The position numbers and the translations under genes are program-made. From assembly GCF_008520305.1 (NCBI RefSeq), contig NZ_ML703280.1:73331-137330 (forward strand): a stretch of DNA of 64,000 nt. Reading direction: 5' to 3'. Shown piece after piece: positions 36,227 to 46,235 of the stretch. Numbering within the stretch: position 1 is the stretch's first letter; the number at the start of each line of letters is the position of its first letter. The notes under the pieces are model-generated. The model worked only from the letters and a program-made list of their open reading frames with translations, was not told where the DNA came from and ran no database searches. Source of the DNA: Mesorhizobium sp. SARCC-RB16n. GTDB lineage: Bacteria; Pseudomonadota; Alphaproteobacteria; Rhizobiales; Rhizobiaceae.

Positions 36227-36586
36227 ATGGCTAATATGCTCATGGAAGGAAAGAAGGGCCAGGACTGGCTCAATCTGGTCCTTGCCATCTGCCTGTTCAT
36301 CTCACCTTGGATAATCGGCTTCGCCGCTGAAACCGCACCTGCATGGAACGCCTGGGTTGTTGGCGTCGTGCTGGGTGGCATGGCTCTGGCAGCGCTTACC
36401 GCATTCGCCGAGTGGGAAGAATGGGTGAGTGTCGTTCTCGGGCTCTGGCTGATCGTTTCGCCCTGGCTACTCGGTTTCATGGCGAACACACATGCGATGG
36501 CCACTGACGTCGTTCTCGGCGTTCTGGTGGTTGCCGTATCCGGTTGGGCCGTCTGGGACTTCCGTCATCCGCACGCGCACGCGTGA
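36227..36586 (+). CDS. SPW-repeat membrane protein
   Basis: A 119-residue protein with four membrane segments and two SPW motifs, LFISPWIIGFAAE and LIVSPWLLGFMAN, the hallmark of the SPW repeat family. A charged WEEW loop joins the repeats and a His-rich tail (RHPHAHA) ends the protein. The function is unknown. GGAGG at 36217-36221 fits ATG 36227; the in-frame ATG 36215 would place the site inside the gene. No operon partner is evident. Confidence 0.85.
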   Translation: MANMLMEGKKGQDWLNLVLAICLFISPWIIGFAAETAPAWNAWVVGVVLGGMALAALTAFAEWEEWVSVVLGLWLIVSPWLLGFMANTHAMATDVVLGVLVVAVSGWAVWDFRHPHAHA

Positions 36587-36870
36587 TCGGGACGGACCAA
36601 GGGTGGGGGCTCGGCGCGCGAGTGACGGGCTCCTCCCGCAGATTTGGAATGCGCGTCCGAGGTACGCGAAATTTGGGCTGGCGCTCTGTGCCGCGAGGCG
36701 ATGGGTGCCGCGCGCCGTAGAAGTTCGGTCACCGCCCCCGATTTTGTGAATGTCCGCCGGCATCCGTTGGCCGGTCCGCCCCTGCCGATCCGGCCACCGG
36801 CTTGCGATCGGGAGGCCGCGCCCATGGATTTCGGTGAGATCGAACCCATATCTTGGGTAGGAGTTTGAGC

Positions 36871-38292
36871 GTGACCTTCGCGCGGGTGGCCCTTTTCGCC
36901 GCGGCCTTCGTCGCCGTGGCTGTCGTTTCTCTCTTCCCTTCGGCCGGGAGCGAGAAGGTTGCGTTGAGCGTGGCGATCGATGGCGCCATCGGGCCGGCAA
37001 GCAGCAGGCAGCTCAAGGAAGCGCTTGATGCCGCGGCCAGGCGCGATGCCGCAGTCCTCATCTTGCAGCTCGACACGCCGGGCGGGCTGGTCACCTCGAT
37101 GCGCGAGATGATCGCCGATATCCTGGCGTCGCCGGTGCCTGTCATCGGCTATGTCGCACCGGCCGGCGGCCATGCGGCAAGCGCCGGCACCTATATCCTC
37201 TACGCCACCCATGTCGCTGTCATGGCGCCCGGCACCAATCTGGGTGCGGCGACGCCGGTGGAGATTGGCGGCTTGCCGTCGCTTCCGGGCGGCGACAAGG
37301 GCGACCAGAAGGGCGGGGGCGACCAGAAGGGCGGGGGTGACCAGAAGGGCGGGGGTGACCAGAAGGAAACCGGCGGGCGGCCGGCGGGCGACGCGATGAT
37401 GGCCAAGGTGACCAATGACGCGGTCGCCCTGATCCGCTCTCTTGCCGAACTGCGCGGGCGCAACGGCGACTGGGGCGAGAAGGCCGTGCGCGAAGCGGCG
37501 AGCCTGTCGGCCAATGCGGCATTGCAGGAACATGTGATCGATTTCGTCGCCCGCGACACCACCGAGCTGCTGCAACTTGCCGATGGGCGTACCGTCGATG
37601 TGGCCGGCAAGAAAGTGGTGCTGGCGACGAAGGGGCTACCGGTCGAGACGCTGGAACCGGGCTGGTTCATCCAGCTGCTTTCCGTCATCACCGATCCGAA
37701 CACCGCCGTCATCCTGATGCTGGTCGGCGTCTATGGCATCGTCTTCGAGTTCACCAGCCCGGGGGCCGTGGCGCCCGGCGTCATCGGCACCATCTGTCTC
37801 GTGCTCGGCCTCTATGCGCTCGATCTCCTGCCGATCAACTATACCGGGCTTGCCTTGATGCTGCTCGGCGTCGTTTTCCTCATCATCGAGGCCTTCAATC
37901 CCACCGTCGTGCTCGGGCTCGGCGGCGTGGCCGCCTTTCTGTTCGGTGCCGCCATGCTGCTGCGGGTCGAGGGGCCGGGCTTTGCCGTGTCATGGGCGAT
38001 CATCGGTCCCGCCGCCGCGCTGACGCTTGGATTGGCGCTGCTGAGCGGCACTTATCTCTGGGCGGCGCGCCGGAATCCTCCGCGCGTCGGCGGCGAAGCG
38101 ATGCGCGGCCAGCCGGCCGAGATCCTCGACTGGCAGGGCGGCGAGGGCCATGTGCTGGCCTTGGGCGAGCGCTGGCGGGCCAAGGCCGATGAACCCGTCG
38201 CGGCCGGCGACAGTGTCGAGGTGACCGACATCAGCGACCTCGTGCTGACCGTGCGGCGGCGCGACGCGGGAAGGAATGGAGCAAGGCAATGA
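36871..38292 (+). CDS. NfeD-family membrane serine protease
   Basis: A 473-residue NfeD1b-type protein. A signal or anchor segment is followed by a ClpP/crotonase-like protease domain ([16 protein letters not shown], then [13 protein letters not shown] with the catalytic Ser). Four or five spans follow (about 275-410) and a C-terminal OB-fold NfeD domain (about 410-470). It partners with the slipin encoded downstream, whose start overlaps its stop (ATGA); such pairs act in membrane quality control. A loop in the protease domain holds a tandem DQKGGG repeat. GTG 36871 has TAGGAG 7 bases upstream; TTG 36853 and 36865 are less likely. Confidence 0.9.
   Translation: MTFARVALFAAAFVAVAVVSLFPSAGSEKVALSVAIDGAIGPASSRQLKEALDAAARRDAAVLILQLDTPGGLVTSMREMIADILASPVPVIGYVAPAGGHAASAGTYILYATHVAVMAPGTNLGAATPVEIGGLPSLPGGDKGDQKGGGDQKGGGDQKGGGDQKETGGRPAGDAMMAKVTNDAVALIRSLAELRGRNGDWGEKAVREAASLSANAALQEHVIDFVARDTTELLQLADGRTVDVAGKKVVLATKGLPVETLEPGWFIQLLSVITDPNTAVILMLVGVYGIVFEFTSPGAVAPGVIGTICLVLGLYALDLLPINYTGLALMLLGVVFLIIEAFNPTVVLGLGGVAAFLFGAAMLLRVEGPGFAVSWAIIGPAAALTLGLALLSGTYLWAARRNPPRVGGEAMRGQPAEILDWQGGEGHVLALGERWRAKADEPVAAGDSVEVTDISDLVLTVRRRDAGRNGARQ
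37301..37367 (+). repeat. 18-bp tandem repeat inside the NfeD gene
   Basis: The unit GCGACCAGAAGGGCGGGG occurs about 3.7 times and encodes repeated GDQKGG. The in-frame unit length means copy number can change without breaking the gene; it extends a hydrophilic loop near residue 144. Confidence 0.85.
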
Positions 38293-39047
38293 ACATCGGT
38301 TATGTGGCCTACCTGCTACTTGCGGTTCTTGTGGTCATCTTCCTGTCCGCGGCCATCCGAATCCTGCGGGAATATCAGCGCGGCGTGGTCTTCACGCTCG
38401 GCCGCTTCACCGGGGTCAAGGGACCTGGCCTCATCATCCTCGTTCCCTTCGTCCAGCAGATGGTGAAGGTCGACCTGCGCGTGGTGGTGCAGGACGTGCC
38501 GCCGCAGGACGTGATTTCGCGCGACAACGTCTCGGTGAAGGTCAACGCCGTGCTTTATTTCCGCATCGTCGACGCCGAGCGGGCGGTCATCCAGGTCGAG
38601 GACTACATGGCCGCCACCAACCAGCTGGCGCAGACCACGCTGCGATCGGTGCTCGGCAAGCACGAGCTCGACGAGATGCTGGCCGAGCGCGACAGGCTCA
38701 ACAGTGACATCCAGGAAATCCTCGACCAGCGCACCGATGCATGGGGCATCAAGGTGTCCAATGTCGAGATCAAGCATGTCGACCTCAACGAGAACATGGT
38801 CCGCGCCATCGCCAAACAGGCCGAAGCCGAGCGGCTGCGGCGCGCCAAGGTGATCAATGCCGAAGGCGAGCAGCAGGCGGCGGCGAAACTGGTCGGGGCG
38901 GGCCGCATGCTGGCGGCCGAGCCACAGGCCATGCAACTGCGCTATTTCGAGGCCTTGCACGACATCGCCGGCGAGCGCTCATCCACGGTGGTGTTCCCGC
39001 TGCCGGTGGACTTGCTCAGCCAGTTCATGAAGGGGCAGGGGAAATAG
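38289..39047 (+). CDS. Slipin (SPFH/stomatin-prohibitin family)
   Basis: A 252-residue protein. One N-terminal hairpin anchor ([20 protein letters not shown]) is followed by the SPFH domain ([39 protein letters not shown]) and a coiled-coil C-terminal region ([20 protein letters not shown]). Slipins oligomerise at the membrane and are substrates or scaffolds for their NfeD protease partner. The start codon overlaps the NfeD stop. A strong symmetric hairpin follows. Confidence 0.93.
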   Translation: MNIGYVAYLLLAVLVVIFLSAAIRILREYQRGVVFTLGRFTGVKGPGLIILVPFVQQMVKVDLRVVVQDVPPQDVISRDNVSVKVNAVLYFRIVDAERAVIQVEDYMAATNQLAQTTLRSVLGKHELDEMLAERDRLNSDIQEILDQRTDAWGIKVSNVEIKHVDLNENMVRAIAKQAEAERLRRAKVINAEGEQQAAAKLVGAGRMLAAEPQAMQLRYFEALHDIAGERSSTVVFPLPVDLLSQFMKGQGK

Positions 39048-39065
39048 GGGAGATCGGCATCGGAA

Positions 39066-39099
39066 CTGCCAATCTTCGCCTCGTGCGGAAGATTGGCAG
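39066..39099. terminator. Bidirectional hairpin between convergent genes
   Basis: CTGCCAATCTTC (39066-39077) pairs perfectly with GAAGATTGGCAG (39088-39099) over a 10-base loop. It lies between the slipin and autotransporter gene ends. The arm is related to the GCCAATCTCCCC repeat seen at 60883. Confidence 0.6.
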
Positions 39100-39147
39100 C
39101 TTCGCCGTCTTCGCCCTCGCTGCGCCAATCGTCAGACCTCCTCGTTG

Positions 39148-42100
39148 TCAGAACCTGACGCTGAGATCTGCCTTGGCGCCGTTGTCGGTGTTGTGGGCGC
39201 CGAACTGGCCGATATAGGACAGGCCGAGCGTCGCGTTGGCCGACATCGGCAGGTCGAAGCCGGCCTCGATCACCGCGCTGTCCCTGGCGACAGGCACGCC
39301 GGCGATGGCAAAGGCATTGCCCCCGGCGAAGGCGAAAATCGAGGTCGGCGTGACGTCGCCAAAGGCGTGGCGCCAGCCGAGCGTGCCGCGCGCGGTCGCG
39401 CTCATGCCGCCGAGCGCGACGTCGGTCGAGGCGCGCAGCCCGAGCGTGGTGAAGGTGGCATTGGTGCTGGATCCGGCGCTGGTCAGCGCCGCGGCGCCAC
39501 CTTGCTCGGAGAACCCGTCAGTATGCACGCTGACATAAGCGAGATTCGCGAAGGGCTCGAACTTGAAGCGGCCGGCACCAGCCTTGTAGGCGAGTTCGCC
39601 GAACACCTGCGCCGTGCCGGCGTCATAGTCAGCCGACAGTTGGTCGGCGAAGCCGTTGAAGGCTACCGAGCGTTTTGTCGAGATGTGGTTCCAGCTGTAG
39701 GCGGCGCCGGTGCGGAAGGCTATGGCGCCCCAGTTGGTGCCGCCATAGAGTCCGAGATGATAGTTGTCGGTGGCGCCGCTGGAATGGCGGTCGTCGGCAT
39801 CGAAGGACGAATGGCTGTAGCCGCCGATGATGCCGACGCGCCAGTCGCCGATCGGGCTGTCGGCGCCGACCAGGAGGCCACCGGTCGAGCGATCGAAGGC
39901 GGCGGCATTGCCGTCGCTGCCGGTCTGGCCCCAGGAGCCGAAGGCCTGGCCCCAGACGGCAAAGCGGTCGGTGTCGGCCGCCACCATTTCGGGCCCGGCC
40001 TCGCCATAGGCCATGACCGGCAATGCGGCTGCGCCGGCATCGCCAAAAGCGGCGCTGATCCGCCTGGTGGCGGCGTCGCGGATGAAGCGGCTGTCCTCGA
40101 CCAGCATGCCCTTGGCCGAGGCATGGATCTCGCCCGAGAGCTGGTCGAAGGCGTCCTGGGCGGCTGCCTCACTCGGCAAGGCAAAGATGGTATCAAAGAG
40201 CGGATTGCCGCTGCCAAGGCTTTCGGCGCCGCCGCCGGTGGCGATCTGGTTAGGCGTCAGGCCGACCGCGGCGAAGGACTTCGCCTGCACCACATCGAGA
40301 TAGACATGCGTCGGGTCGTAATTGGCGATAAGGCCAATGAAGGGGCCGGCCCCGCTGAGCGTGTAGGTGCCCATGACGCCCGCATCGGCTTGCAGCACGG
40401 TGTAGTGCGTGCCCAGCACATAAGGCGCGGCGTCCGTCTTGACAACGTCGAGGACCGCGCCGTCGGCGATCGTCGCCGTGCCCGTCGCCAGGATGAGGTC
40501 CGACTGGCCGGTCGAGGTCAGCTCGACTTGGTAGATCGAGCCCGCCGCCTGGTCGAGATTGCCCGCGACATGCAGCGTGCCGATCGAATTGCCCGGCGCG
40601 ATGATGCCGCCCGATAACGCCGTGATGCCGCCCACCGTGCCGTTGCCGCCCAGCATGCCGCCCGTGATCGTCACCAGCGAGTTGGCCAGCGAACCGTTCA
40701 CGGCTAGCCGCCCGCCGGTAACGTCGGTCGCACCGGTGAAGCCGCTCGAATCGGCGGTCAGGTTCGTCGTGCCGGCGATCTGGTTGATCGTGCCCGCGCC
40801 GCCGATCGCCGACGCGAAGGTGTAGCTTGTGTCGGTGTGGTTGAAGTTGATCGCACCCGCGCCTTGTCCGAACTGAACGCTCGCCGCATTGAGCGCGCCG
40901 GCCGCCGCCGCTGGCGATCCGCTCGCCGCTCCGATGTTCAGCGTGCCGACGGAGCCCGCCAGGAGGGCGATGTCGACCACGCCGCCGGCCGACACTGCGC
41001 CGCCATTCGCAATCGTCAGCGTGCCGGTTCCGGAATTGCCGATCCTCAGGTCGCTGCTGTCGGTCCAGATCGAGCCAGCGCCGTCGACTGTAACGACGCT
41101 GACAGAGGCCGCTTGCACACCGACAATGCCTGTGCTCGCGTTGCTGACCGCCCCACCGTTCAGGATGTTCAGAACGCCGGAGCCGAAATCACCGACAAAC
41201 AAGCCTCCGCTGTTGGTCCAGGTCGAGCCTGCGCCGGTGATCGTTGCCGTGCCGGCTGAGCCCTTACCGCTGGCTAAGGAACCATCAACGTCGCTGACTG
41301 CCCCACCGTTCGAGATCGTCAGCGTGCCGGTGCTGAATTTGCCGATCGCCAGGTCGCTGCTGTTGGCCCACGTTGAACCCGTACCGTCGATCGTCACGAT
41401 ACCGGTCGAGCCGGCCGATTCCCCGACATAGCCCTTCACGTTGCTGACGGCACCACCGTTCAGGACGTTCAGCGTGCCGCCGCCGAAATCGCCGACAATC
41501 AAGATTCCGCTGTTGGTCCAGGTCGAGCCTGCGCCAGTGATCGTTGCCGTGCCGACCGCGCCTGCTCCGCTCCCTACAATACCGTCAACGTTGCTGACCG
41601 CGCCGCCGCTCGAGATCGACAGCGTGCCCGTGCTGAGGCCGCCGACGTACAGGTCCGCGCTGGTCCAGGTCGAGCCAACGCCTGCGACGGACACCATGCC
41701 GGTCGAGCCCGCCGAATTGCCGATATAGGCCGTATGATTGCTGACAGCGCCGCCATTGGTGATCGCCAAGGCGCCGGCGCCGAAATCGCCAACAGCCAGG
41801 TTGGAGCTGTTGGTCCAGGTCGAGCCGGCACCGTCGATGAATACTATGCCGGTCGAGCCTGCTTTCGCGCCTATTGCCGCCGCGCCATTGCTGACGGTGC
41901 CGCCTTTCGAGACCGTCAACGTTCCCGTTCCCTGGTCGCCGACAGCCAGGTTGGAACTGTTTGTCCAGGTCGAGCCCGCACCGACCATCACGATGCCGTT
42001 GGAGCCCGCGTGCCAACCGATGGTGCCCATGGCATTGCTGACCGCGCCGCCATTGTTGATGTCCAGGGTGCCGGTGCCAAATTCGGCGATGTAGAGATCC

Positions 42101-42663
42101 CCACTGTTGGTCCATGTCGAGCCAGGGCCGTCCACCGTTACGGTGCCGGTGCCCAGGCCGTAGCCGACATGACCCACTGTGTCGCTCACAGCGCCGCCGC
42201 TGGAGATCGTCAAGGTGCCGGTGCTGCCGGTGCCCAAGGCAAGGAAAAGGTCCGAACTGTTGCTCCAGACGGAGCCTGCTCCAGTGACGCTCACGGTGCC
42301 GCTCGCGTTCGACACGTAGCCGAGATAGCCGGCAGTGTCGGAGAGGGTGCCGCCGTTCGTAATCGTCAGCGAGCCCGAGTAACTCGAAATGGTGCCCACA
42401 AACAGATAGTGGGCCGCCGCATTCGCCGCATCGACCACGGCCGGGTGCGGGAACACGGGATCGAGAATGACGTCGTCGCTCGATGTCGGGACAGCGGCGG
42501 GGTTCCAGTTCCCGGCGGCGAACCAGTTCGTGGAGGCGGCGCCGGTCCAGACCTCGGCTGCCGATGCAGGGATCGGCTGGCCAAGGCCGACCAGCGCAGT
42601 CGAGGTCAGCGCCAGGCATTTCAACGCGTTAGCCTTGCGGCCTCCAAATCCATTCCGCAGCAT
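39148..42663 (-). CDS. Autotransporter (type Va) with repeat-rich passenger
   Basis: About 1171 residues. A long signal peptide (MLRNGFGGRKANALKCLALT..., cleaved near ASA) precedes a passenger of beta-helix character. Nine ~49-residue repeats begin GSTWTNSSDL and contain GTGTLTISNGGAVSN, like the PEP-CTERM-associated/autotransporter repeat. A spacer ending in the HVAGNLDQ-type strand and a linker follow, then a ~280-residue autotransporter beta-barrel (from about AVWGQAFGSWGQTG) that ends ADLSVRF with the terminal aromatic residue. It is a surface adhesin or similar. ATG 42663 has AGGGGA upstream; ATG 42678 is also possible. An AraC-type regulator gene lies 206 bp upstream on the same strand. 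Confidence 0.9.
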   Translation of the reverse strand: MLRNGFGGRKANALKCLALTSTALVGLGQPIPASAAEVWTGAASTNWFAAGNWNPAAVPTSSDDVILDPVFPHPAVVDAANAAAHYLFVGTISSYSGSLTITNGGTLSDTAGYLGYVSNASGTVSVTGAGSVWSNSSDLFLALGTGSTGTLTISSGGAVSDTVGHVGYGLGTGTVTVDGPGSTWTNSGDLYIAEFGTGTLDINNGGAVSNAMGTIGWHAGSNGIVMVGAGSTWTNSSNLAVGDQGTGTLTVSKGGTVSNGAAAIGAKAGSTGIVFIDGAGSTWTNSSNLAVGDFGAGALAITNGGAVSNHTAYIGNSAGSTGMVSVAGVGSTWTSADLYVGGLSTGTLSISSGGAVSNVDGIVGSGAGAVGTATITGAGSTWTNSGILIVGDFGGGTLNVLNGGAVSNVKGYVGESAGSTGIVTIDGTGSTWANSSDLAIGKFSTGTLTISNGGAVSDVDGSLASGKGSAGTATITGAGSTWTNSGGLFVGDFGSGVLNILNGGAVSNASTGIVGVQAASVSVVTVDGAGSIWTDSSDLRIGNSGTGTLTIANGGAVSAGGVVDIALLAGSVGTLNIGAASGSPAAAAGALNAASVQFGQGAGAINFNHTDTSYTFASAIGGAGTINQIAGTTNLTADSSGFTGATDVTGGRLAVNGSLANSLVTITGGMLGGNGTVGGITALSGGIIAPGNSIGTLHVAGNLDQAAGSIYQVELTSTGQSDLILATGTATIADGAVLDVVKTDAAPYVLGTHYTVLQADAGVMGTYTLSGAGPFIGLIANYDPTHVYLDVVQAKSFAAVGLTPNQIATGGGAESLGSGNPLFDTIFALPSEAAAQDAFDQLSGEIHASAKGMLVEDSRFIRDAATRRISAAFGDAGAAALPVMAYGEAGPEMVAADTDRFAVWGQAFGSWGQTGSDGNAAAFDRSTGGLLVGADSPIGDWRVGIIGGYSHSSFDADDRHSSGATDNYHLGLYGGTNWGAIAFRTGAAYSWNHISTKRSVAFNGFADQLSADYDAGTAQVFGELAYKAGAGRFKFEPFANLAYVSVHTDGFSEQGGAAALTSAGSSTNATFTTLGLRASTDVALGGMSATARGTLGWRHAFGDVTPTSIFAFAGGNAFAIAGVPVARDSAVIEAGFDLPMSANATLGLSYIGQFGAHNTDNGAKADLSVRF
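40930..42290 (-). repeat. Nine degenerate ~147-bp repeats in the autotransporter passenger
   Basis: Each unit encodes about 49 residues with the frame GSTWTNS-DL-VGD-G-GTL-I-NGGAVSN. Units differ enough that they are old repeats, but several neighbouring units share long nucleotide stretches, which makes recombination and length change possible. Confidence 0.75.
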
Positions 42664-42869
42664 TCGATCCCCTGACATGACAGTCGTTTCACCCTGAGGC
42701 TGACATGTCATTGGCGCCCGGCCTTGTCTTGGGCAGGGCGGCACTGGAATTGGACTGGAGCGAAAAGCAGCGTCTTTTGCGCGCACTGTGGCGGTTCGGC
42801 GTCATCGGTCGCGCAGGCGCTGCGGAATCGGCCTCGCACGGGCTGGTATCGGACCGAAAGCTGCAAAAC

Positions 42870-43853
42870 TTATCTGGCGCTTGTCGGCGTATAGCCGAAG
42901 CGGCGACGAAAGCAGCGGTTGAAGTACGATACGTCGCTGAATCCGCTTGTCAGGGCGATGTCACTGACCCGCATGTCGCTGTGTAAGTGCGAGAGCATCC
43001 TGTGGGCGCTCTGCAAACGCAGTTCGAGAACGCGTTCGGAGAAGCTCATTCCCGTCTCCTGAAGGAGGTCGTGGACATAGCGCACCGACAGGCCGAGTTG
43101 TTGCGCGACACTTTGGGCGGAGATGCCGGGATCGATAAAATCCTCGGCGATCCTCGCCAGGACGGCCTCCAGCCTGGCAGCGCGCAGGCCTCGAAGCCCG
43201 GCCAGTTCAGCAGCCCGACCTTTCGCGCCGGTCGCCAGGCCGATCAGATCCACGATCGTGTCCGTCGCGTGCGTGATCAGATCCGCCGAGCCAAGCGGGC
43301 TGCCGCTTTCAAGAAGCAGGCAATAGCGTTTGAGAAGATCGAGGGCTTCGCTGTCGGCGCCGATCTTCAACCCCAGCCTGTCATCGATCTGCGGGAAGGC
43401 ACGCAGGAGGATCGCGCGTGGGACCGCCACATTCGTCCAGACATTGCTGCCGGCACAGGTCATTTTCAGAGCTTCCGATGCAGTGACAAGCACGGCCTCT
43501 CCCTGACCGACGGCGTATTCGCGGCCGACCTCTACCCCTGACAACACGGTGTCGGCCTTGTTGATCAGCAACAGATAGCCGTCACTGTCGTCATTGGCGA
43601 TGTTGCTAGCTTTCCTTGTCGCGTGCTTGATGGTTCCGGACATCCGACCGAGAACCACTGAACCGACAGCCATGGCCTCGATGGGCGCTTCGAACGGCAG
43701 GTTTTCCGGACTGCCGTATTCGACCGACAATATTTCCGCGACACGGACGTCTTGCCACAGGGAAGATCGCTCGCGTTCGTCAAGATGTGGTGACAACCGA
43801 GCCGATGAAAACACCGTCTTTCGAGACAATGGGGTACCTCGACAAGTATCCAC
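42870..43853 (-). CDS. AraC-family transcriptional regulator
   Basis: A 327-residue protein. The N-terminal ~200 residues resemble the AraC-binding-like (feruloyl/aldehyde regulator) domain. The C-terminal ~100 residues are the two-HTH AraC domain (SAQSVAQQLGLSVRYVHDLL and VSDIALTSGFSDVSYFNRCF, ending RRRFGYTP). The gene lies upstream of the autotransporter on the same strand and is divergent from a LuxR-type regulator, so it probably controls one or both. The annotated start is GTG 43853; several in-frame GTG/TTG codons lie downstream, so the N-terminus is uncertain. Confidence 0.85.
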   Translation of the reverse strand: MDTCRGTPLSRKTVFSSARLSPHLDERERSSLWQDVRVAEILSVEYGSPENLPFEAPIEAMAVGSVVLGRMSGTIKHATRKASNIANDDSDGYLLLINKADTVLSGVEVGREYAVGQGEAVLVTASEALKMTCAGSNVWTNVAVPRAILLRAFPQIDDRLGLKIGADSEALDLLKRYCLLLESGSPLGSADLITHATDTIVDLIGLATGAKGRAAELAGLRGLRAARLEAVLARIAEDFIDPGISAQSVAQQLGLSVRYVHDLLQETGMSFSERVLELRLQSAHRMLSHLHSDMRVSDIALTSGFSDVSYFNRCFRRRFGYTPTSAR

Positions 43854-43971
43854 GGCTTAAAAATATCGAACGCGATGCTTTCCATTGCGACAATAACCGG
43901 CAACACTGGCGTTCAGGCGATCAAGTTGAACCCATAGTCGAGAGCGGCCGCGACTGGCGTCATCCAAAAGT

Positions 43972-45168
43972 ATGACGTCACAAATTCCTCCGAGGCGAGA
44001 TCGGGGCGTGCCTGGAGGTGTGGTGGAAAGGCTGAGCAGCGAAGTCCTGAGTTCGATTATCGGCGATATCTATGATTGCGTTTTGAACCCGGAAGGCTGG
44101 GCCGGAGTCATGACCCACATCACGAAAGCCGTCGACGCGGCCTATACCACCATCGCCCTTGCCGGCACCGCCCATAATAGCGGCCGTTTCGCGGCTCAGT
44201 CACCTTGGGATCCCGTGCAGATGCGGGTGCTCGAGGAAGACTATGACTTTGATGGAATTCCCGGACTGAAGGCAGCGGTCGTCGGCGATGTCGACCGGCC
44301 CGTTGCGACGTTGTCGCTCATGAGCGAAAGCGAACTCCAGCTGACGCCGTTTTTTCAGAACTGGGCCAAACCACAGGGGCTGCGCGAGGCTTGCATCACC
44401 AAGTTCGTTCATACGCCGGACCGAATCGGGCTTCTGGGCTGCACCACCCGAGCCAGCAGGGGAGGTATTTCGATCGAGGAGCAGCATTTCCTGGCATTGC
44501 TCTCGCCGCATCTGCGCCGTGCTTCGCTGATCGGCGACCTGCTCGACCAGGGCCGCGTCACCACCCATCTTTATCGCCAGGCGCTCGACCATCTGGCTGT
44601 GCCTGTCGTGCTTACCCACGCCAATGGGGCAATCCTCCATGCGAATGCGGCAGCCGAACAGATGTTTTCGGTGCAGGGTCCCATTCTCTCCAGGAACGGC
44701 CTGCTCCAGGCACAGAATTCGATGGTGGCCCGCGCCCTGCTGGACGCGATCGCCAGTGCGGCGAGCGCGGATGCTTCGCTTGGCGCGCGCGGCATAGGGC
44801 TGCCTGTTTCGGCCCAGGGCCAGCCGCCCGCCGTTGCCTATGTGTTGCCGCTAACTGAAGGAACGGCGCGCGCGGTTTTCCGGCCAGCATGCGCGGCTGT
44901 GTTCATATCGACGACGACATCGGCTTCTCCCCTCCCGGAGGCCGTTCTGACCACGCTGTTCGACCTTACACCCGCGGAGGCGCGGGTGCTGCTGCGGATC
45001 GGCAGCGGATTGTCAGCCTCCAAGAGCGCGTTGTCGCTCGGCATCGGTGAAAACACCTTGAAGACCCACCTCAATCGAATTTTCGCCAAAACCGGCACGA
45101 GACGCCAAGCCGACCTCGTCAAACTCGTGTCGGACATCGGCACGCCGCTGGCGGCTCATGGACCCTGA
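43972..45168 (+). CDS. LuxR-type helix-turn-helix regulator
   Basis: A 398-residue protein. The C-terminal ~65 residues are a LuxR/GerE helix-turn-helix (LFDLTPAEARVLLRIGSGLS, ENTLKTHLNRIFAKTGTRRQ). The region about 200-260 (LDHLAVPVVLTHANGAILHA, NAAAEQMF) looks like a PAS fold. The N-terminal ~180 residues are unassigned. There is no receiver domain, so it senses a ligand or partner directly. It is divergent from the AraC gene across a 118-bp shared promoter region. Related genes in rhizobia are orphan LuxR regulators. Confidence 0.85.
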   Translation: MTSQIPPRRDRGVPGGVVERLSSEVLSSIIGDIYDCVLNPEGWAGVMTHITKAVDAAYTTIALAGTAHNSGRFAAQSPWDPVQMRVLEEDYDFDGIPGLKAAVVGDVDRPVATLSLMSESELQLTPFFQNWAKPQGLREACITKFVHTPDRIGLLGCTTRASRGGISIEEQHFLALLSPHLRRASLIGDLLDQGRVTTHLYRQALDHLAVPVVLTHANGAILHANAAAEQMFSVQGPILSRNGLLQAQNSMVARALLDAIASAASADASLGARGIGLPVSAQGQPPAVAYVLPLTEGTARAVFRPACAAVFISTTTSASPLPEAVLTTLFDLTPAEARVLLRIGSGLSASKSALSLGIGENTLKTHLNRIFAKTGTRRQADLVKLVSDIGTPLAAHGP

Positions 45169-45209
45169 AGGCGGAGCGCGTGGTCTCTACCGCCAGCGGG
45201 TCAGAGGCT

Positions 45210-46139
45210 TTACCCCCTCCAGGGCGGCTCCGGCGCGAAGCGCTTGCCGATCCAGTCGGCGAAGGCGCGGGTCTTGGCGGCTTTTCCCTTGGCCGAGGGC
45301 GTGACGACATAGACCGCGCCTTCGTCCGCCAGCGTCCACGCCTCCAGCACGGGTACCAGCCGTCCGTCGGCAAGCTCACGGCCGACCAGCCAGTCGGTGC
45401 TCATCATCAGGCCGAGGCCTTGCACGGCGGCTTCGACCAGCACCTCGGCATCGTCTGTGACCAACGGCCCGGAAACCTCGACGTGCGCGCGCCGGCCCTC
45501 GCGGTCGGTCATCTCCCAGGCCGGAAAGGTCTGGAAGCCCGAGAAGCCCAGACAGGAATGGTCGAGCAGCGCTTGCGGTGTCTCCGGCGTGCCCCTGCTG
45601 GCGAGATAGGAGGGAGCGGCGCAGAGCAGACGGCGTCGCGTCGCCACCTTGCGTGCCACCAGGCGCGAATCCTCCAGGCTGCCCAGCCGCACGGCGACAT
45701 CGAAGTTTTCGGCGACCAGATCGGTGAAGCGGTTGGAGAATTCGGCCTCGATGCGGATATCGGGAAATTCGGCAAGGAACTGAGGCAGCAGCGGCCCGAT
45801 CCACATGCGCCCGAACGTGCCGGGCAGCGCCAGTCTGAGCAGGCCGCGCGGGCGGCCACCCGCATGCGCGGACGCGACGGCCTCGGCCTCGTCGACGGCA
45901 GCGAGGATGGCGCGCACACGCACCAGGAATTCAGCGCCTGCTTCGGTCAGCGACACGCTGCGCGTCGTGCGGGAGAGCAACGTTACCCCCAGCCGCGTCT
46001 CCAGCGATTGCAAGCGCCGCGACAGGATGGTCGCGTCGCGCCCGACCCGCGCCGCCGCGCGAGTGAAGGAGCGCGCCTCCGCGATAGCGGCGAAGGCGGC
46101 CATCTCGGCAAGGGCCGCGGGTTCGTGAGATTGCTGCAT
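45210..46139 (-). CDS. LysR-family transcriptional regulator
   Basis: A 309-residue protein. The N-terminal winged helix (AAFAAIAEARSFTRAAARVG, SRRLQSLETRLGVTLLSRTT) is followed by the periplasmic-binding-protein-like effector domain. It is of the CrgA/DmlR-like branch (SGPLVTDDAEVLVEAAVQGL). It is divergent from the alcohol dehydrogenase/quinone reductase gene over a 96-bp promoter region, the usual arrangement for a LysR regulator and its target. It is convergent with the LuxR gene, 41 bp apart. Confidence 0.92.
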   Translation of the reverse strand: MQQSHEPAALAEMAAFAAIAEARSFTRAAARVGRDATILSRRLQSLETRLGVTLLSRTTRSVSLTEAGAEFLVRVRAILAAVDEAEAVASAHAGGRPRGLLRLALPGTFGRMWIGPLLPQFLAEFPDIRIEAEFSNRFTDLVAENFDVAVRLGSLEDSRLVARKVATRRRLLCAAPSYLASRGTPETPQALLDHSCLGFSGFQTFPAWEMTDREGRRAHVEVSGPLVTDDAEVLVEAAVQGLGLMMSTDWLVGRELADGRLVPVLEAWTLADEGAVYVVTPSAKGKAAKTRAFADWIGKRFAPEPPWRG

Positions 46140-46235
46140 GTTTCACAGTTCTCAATTGCAGAAAACAAGGATTATCCAGAGATAGCGCAGCAAATAGGTT
46201 CACTCAATCGACCATCGTCTGACCGGAGTCAAACC

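Noticed and set aside
37301-37367. Short regular repeats that could suggest a CRISPR array
   Set aside because: The units are contiguous and in frame, with no spacers, inside the NfeD gene.
41734-42675. Plus-strand frames over the autotransporter passenger, with repeated sequence
   Set aside because: The repeats come from the passenger on the other strand; codon pattern fits the minus strand.
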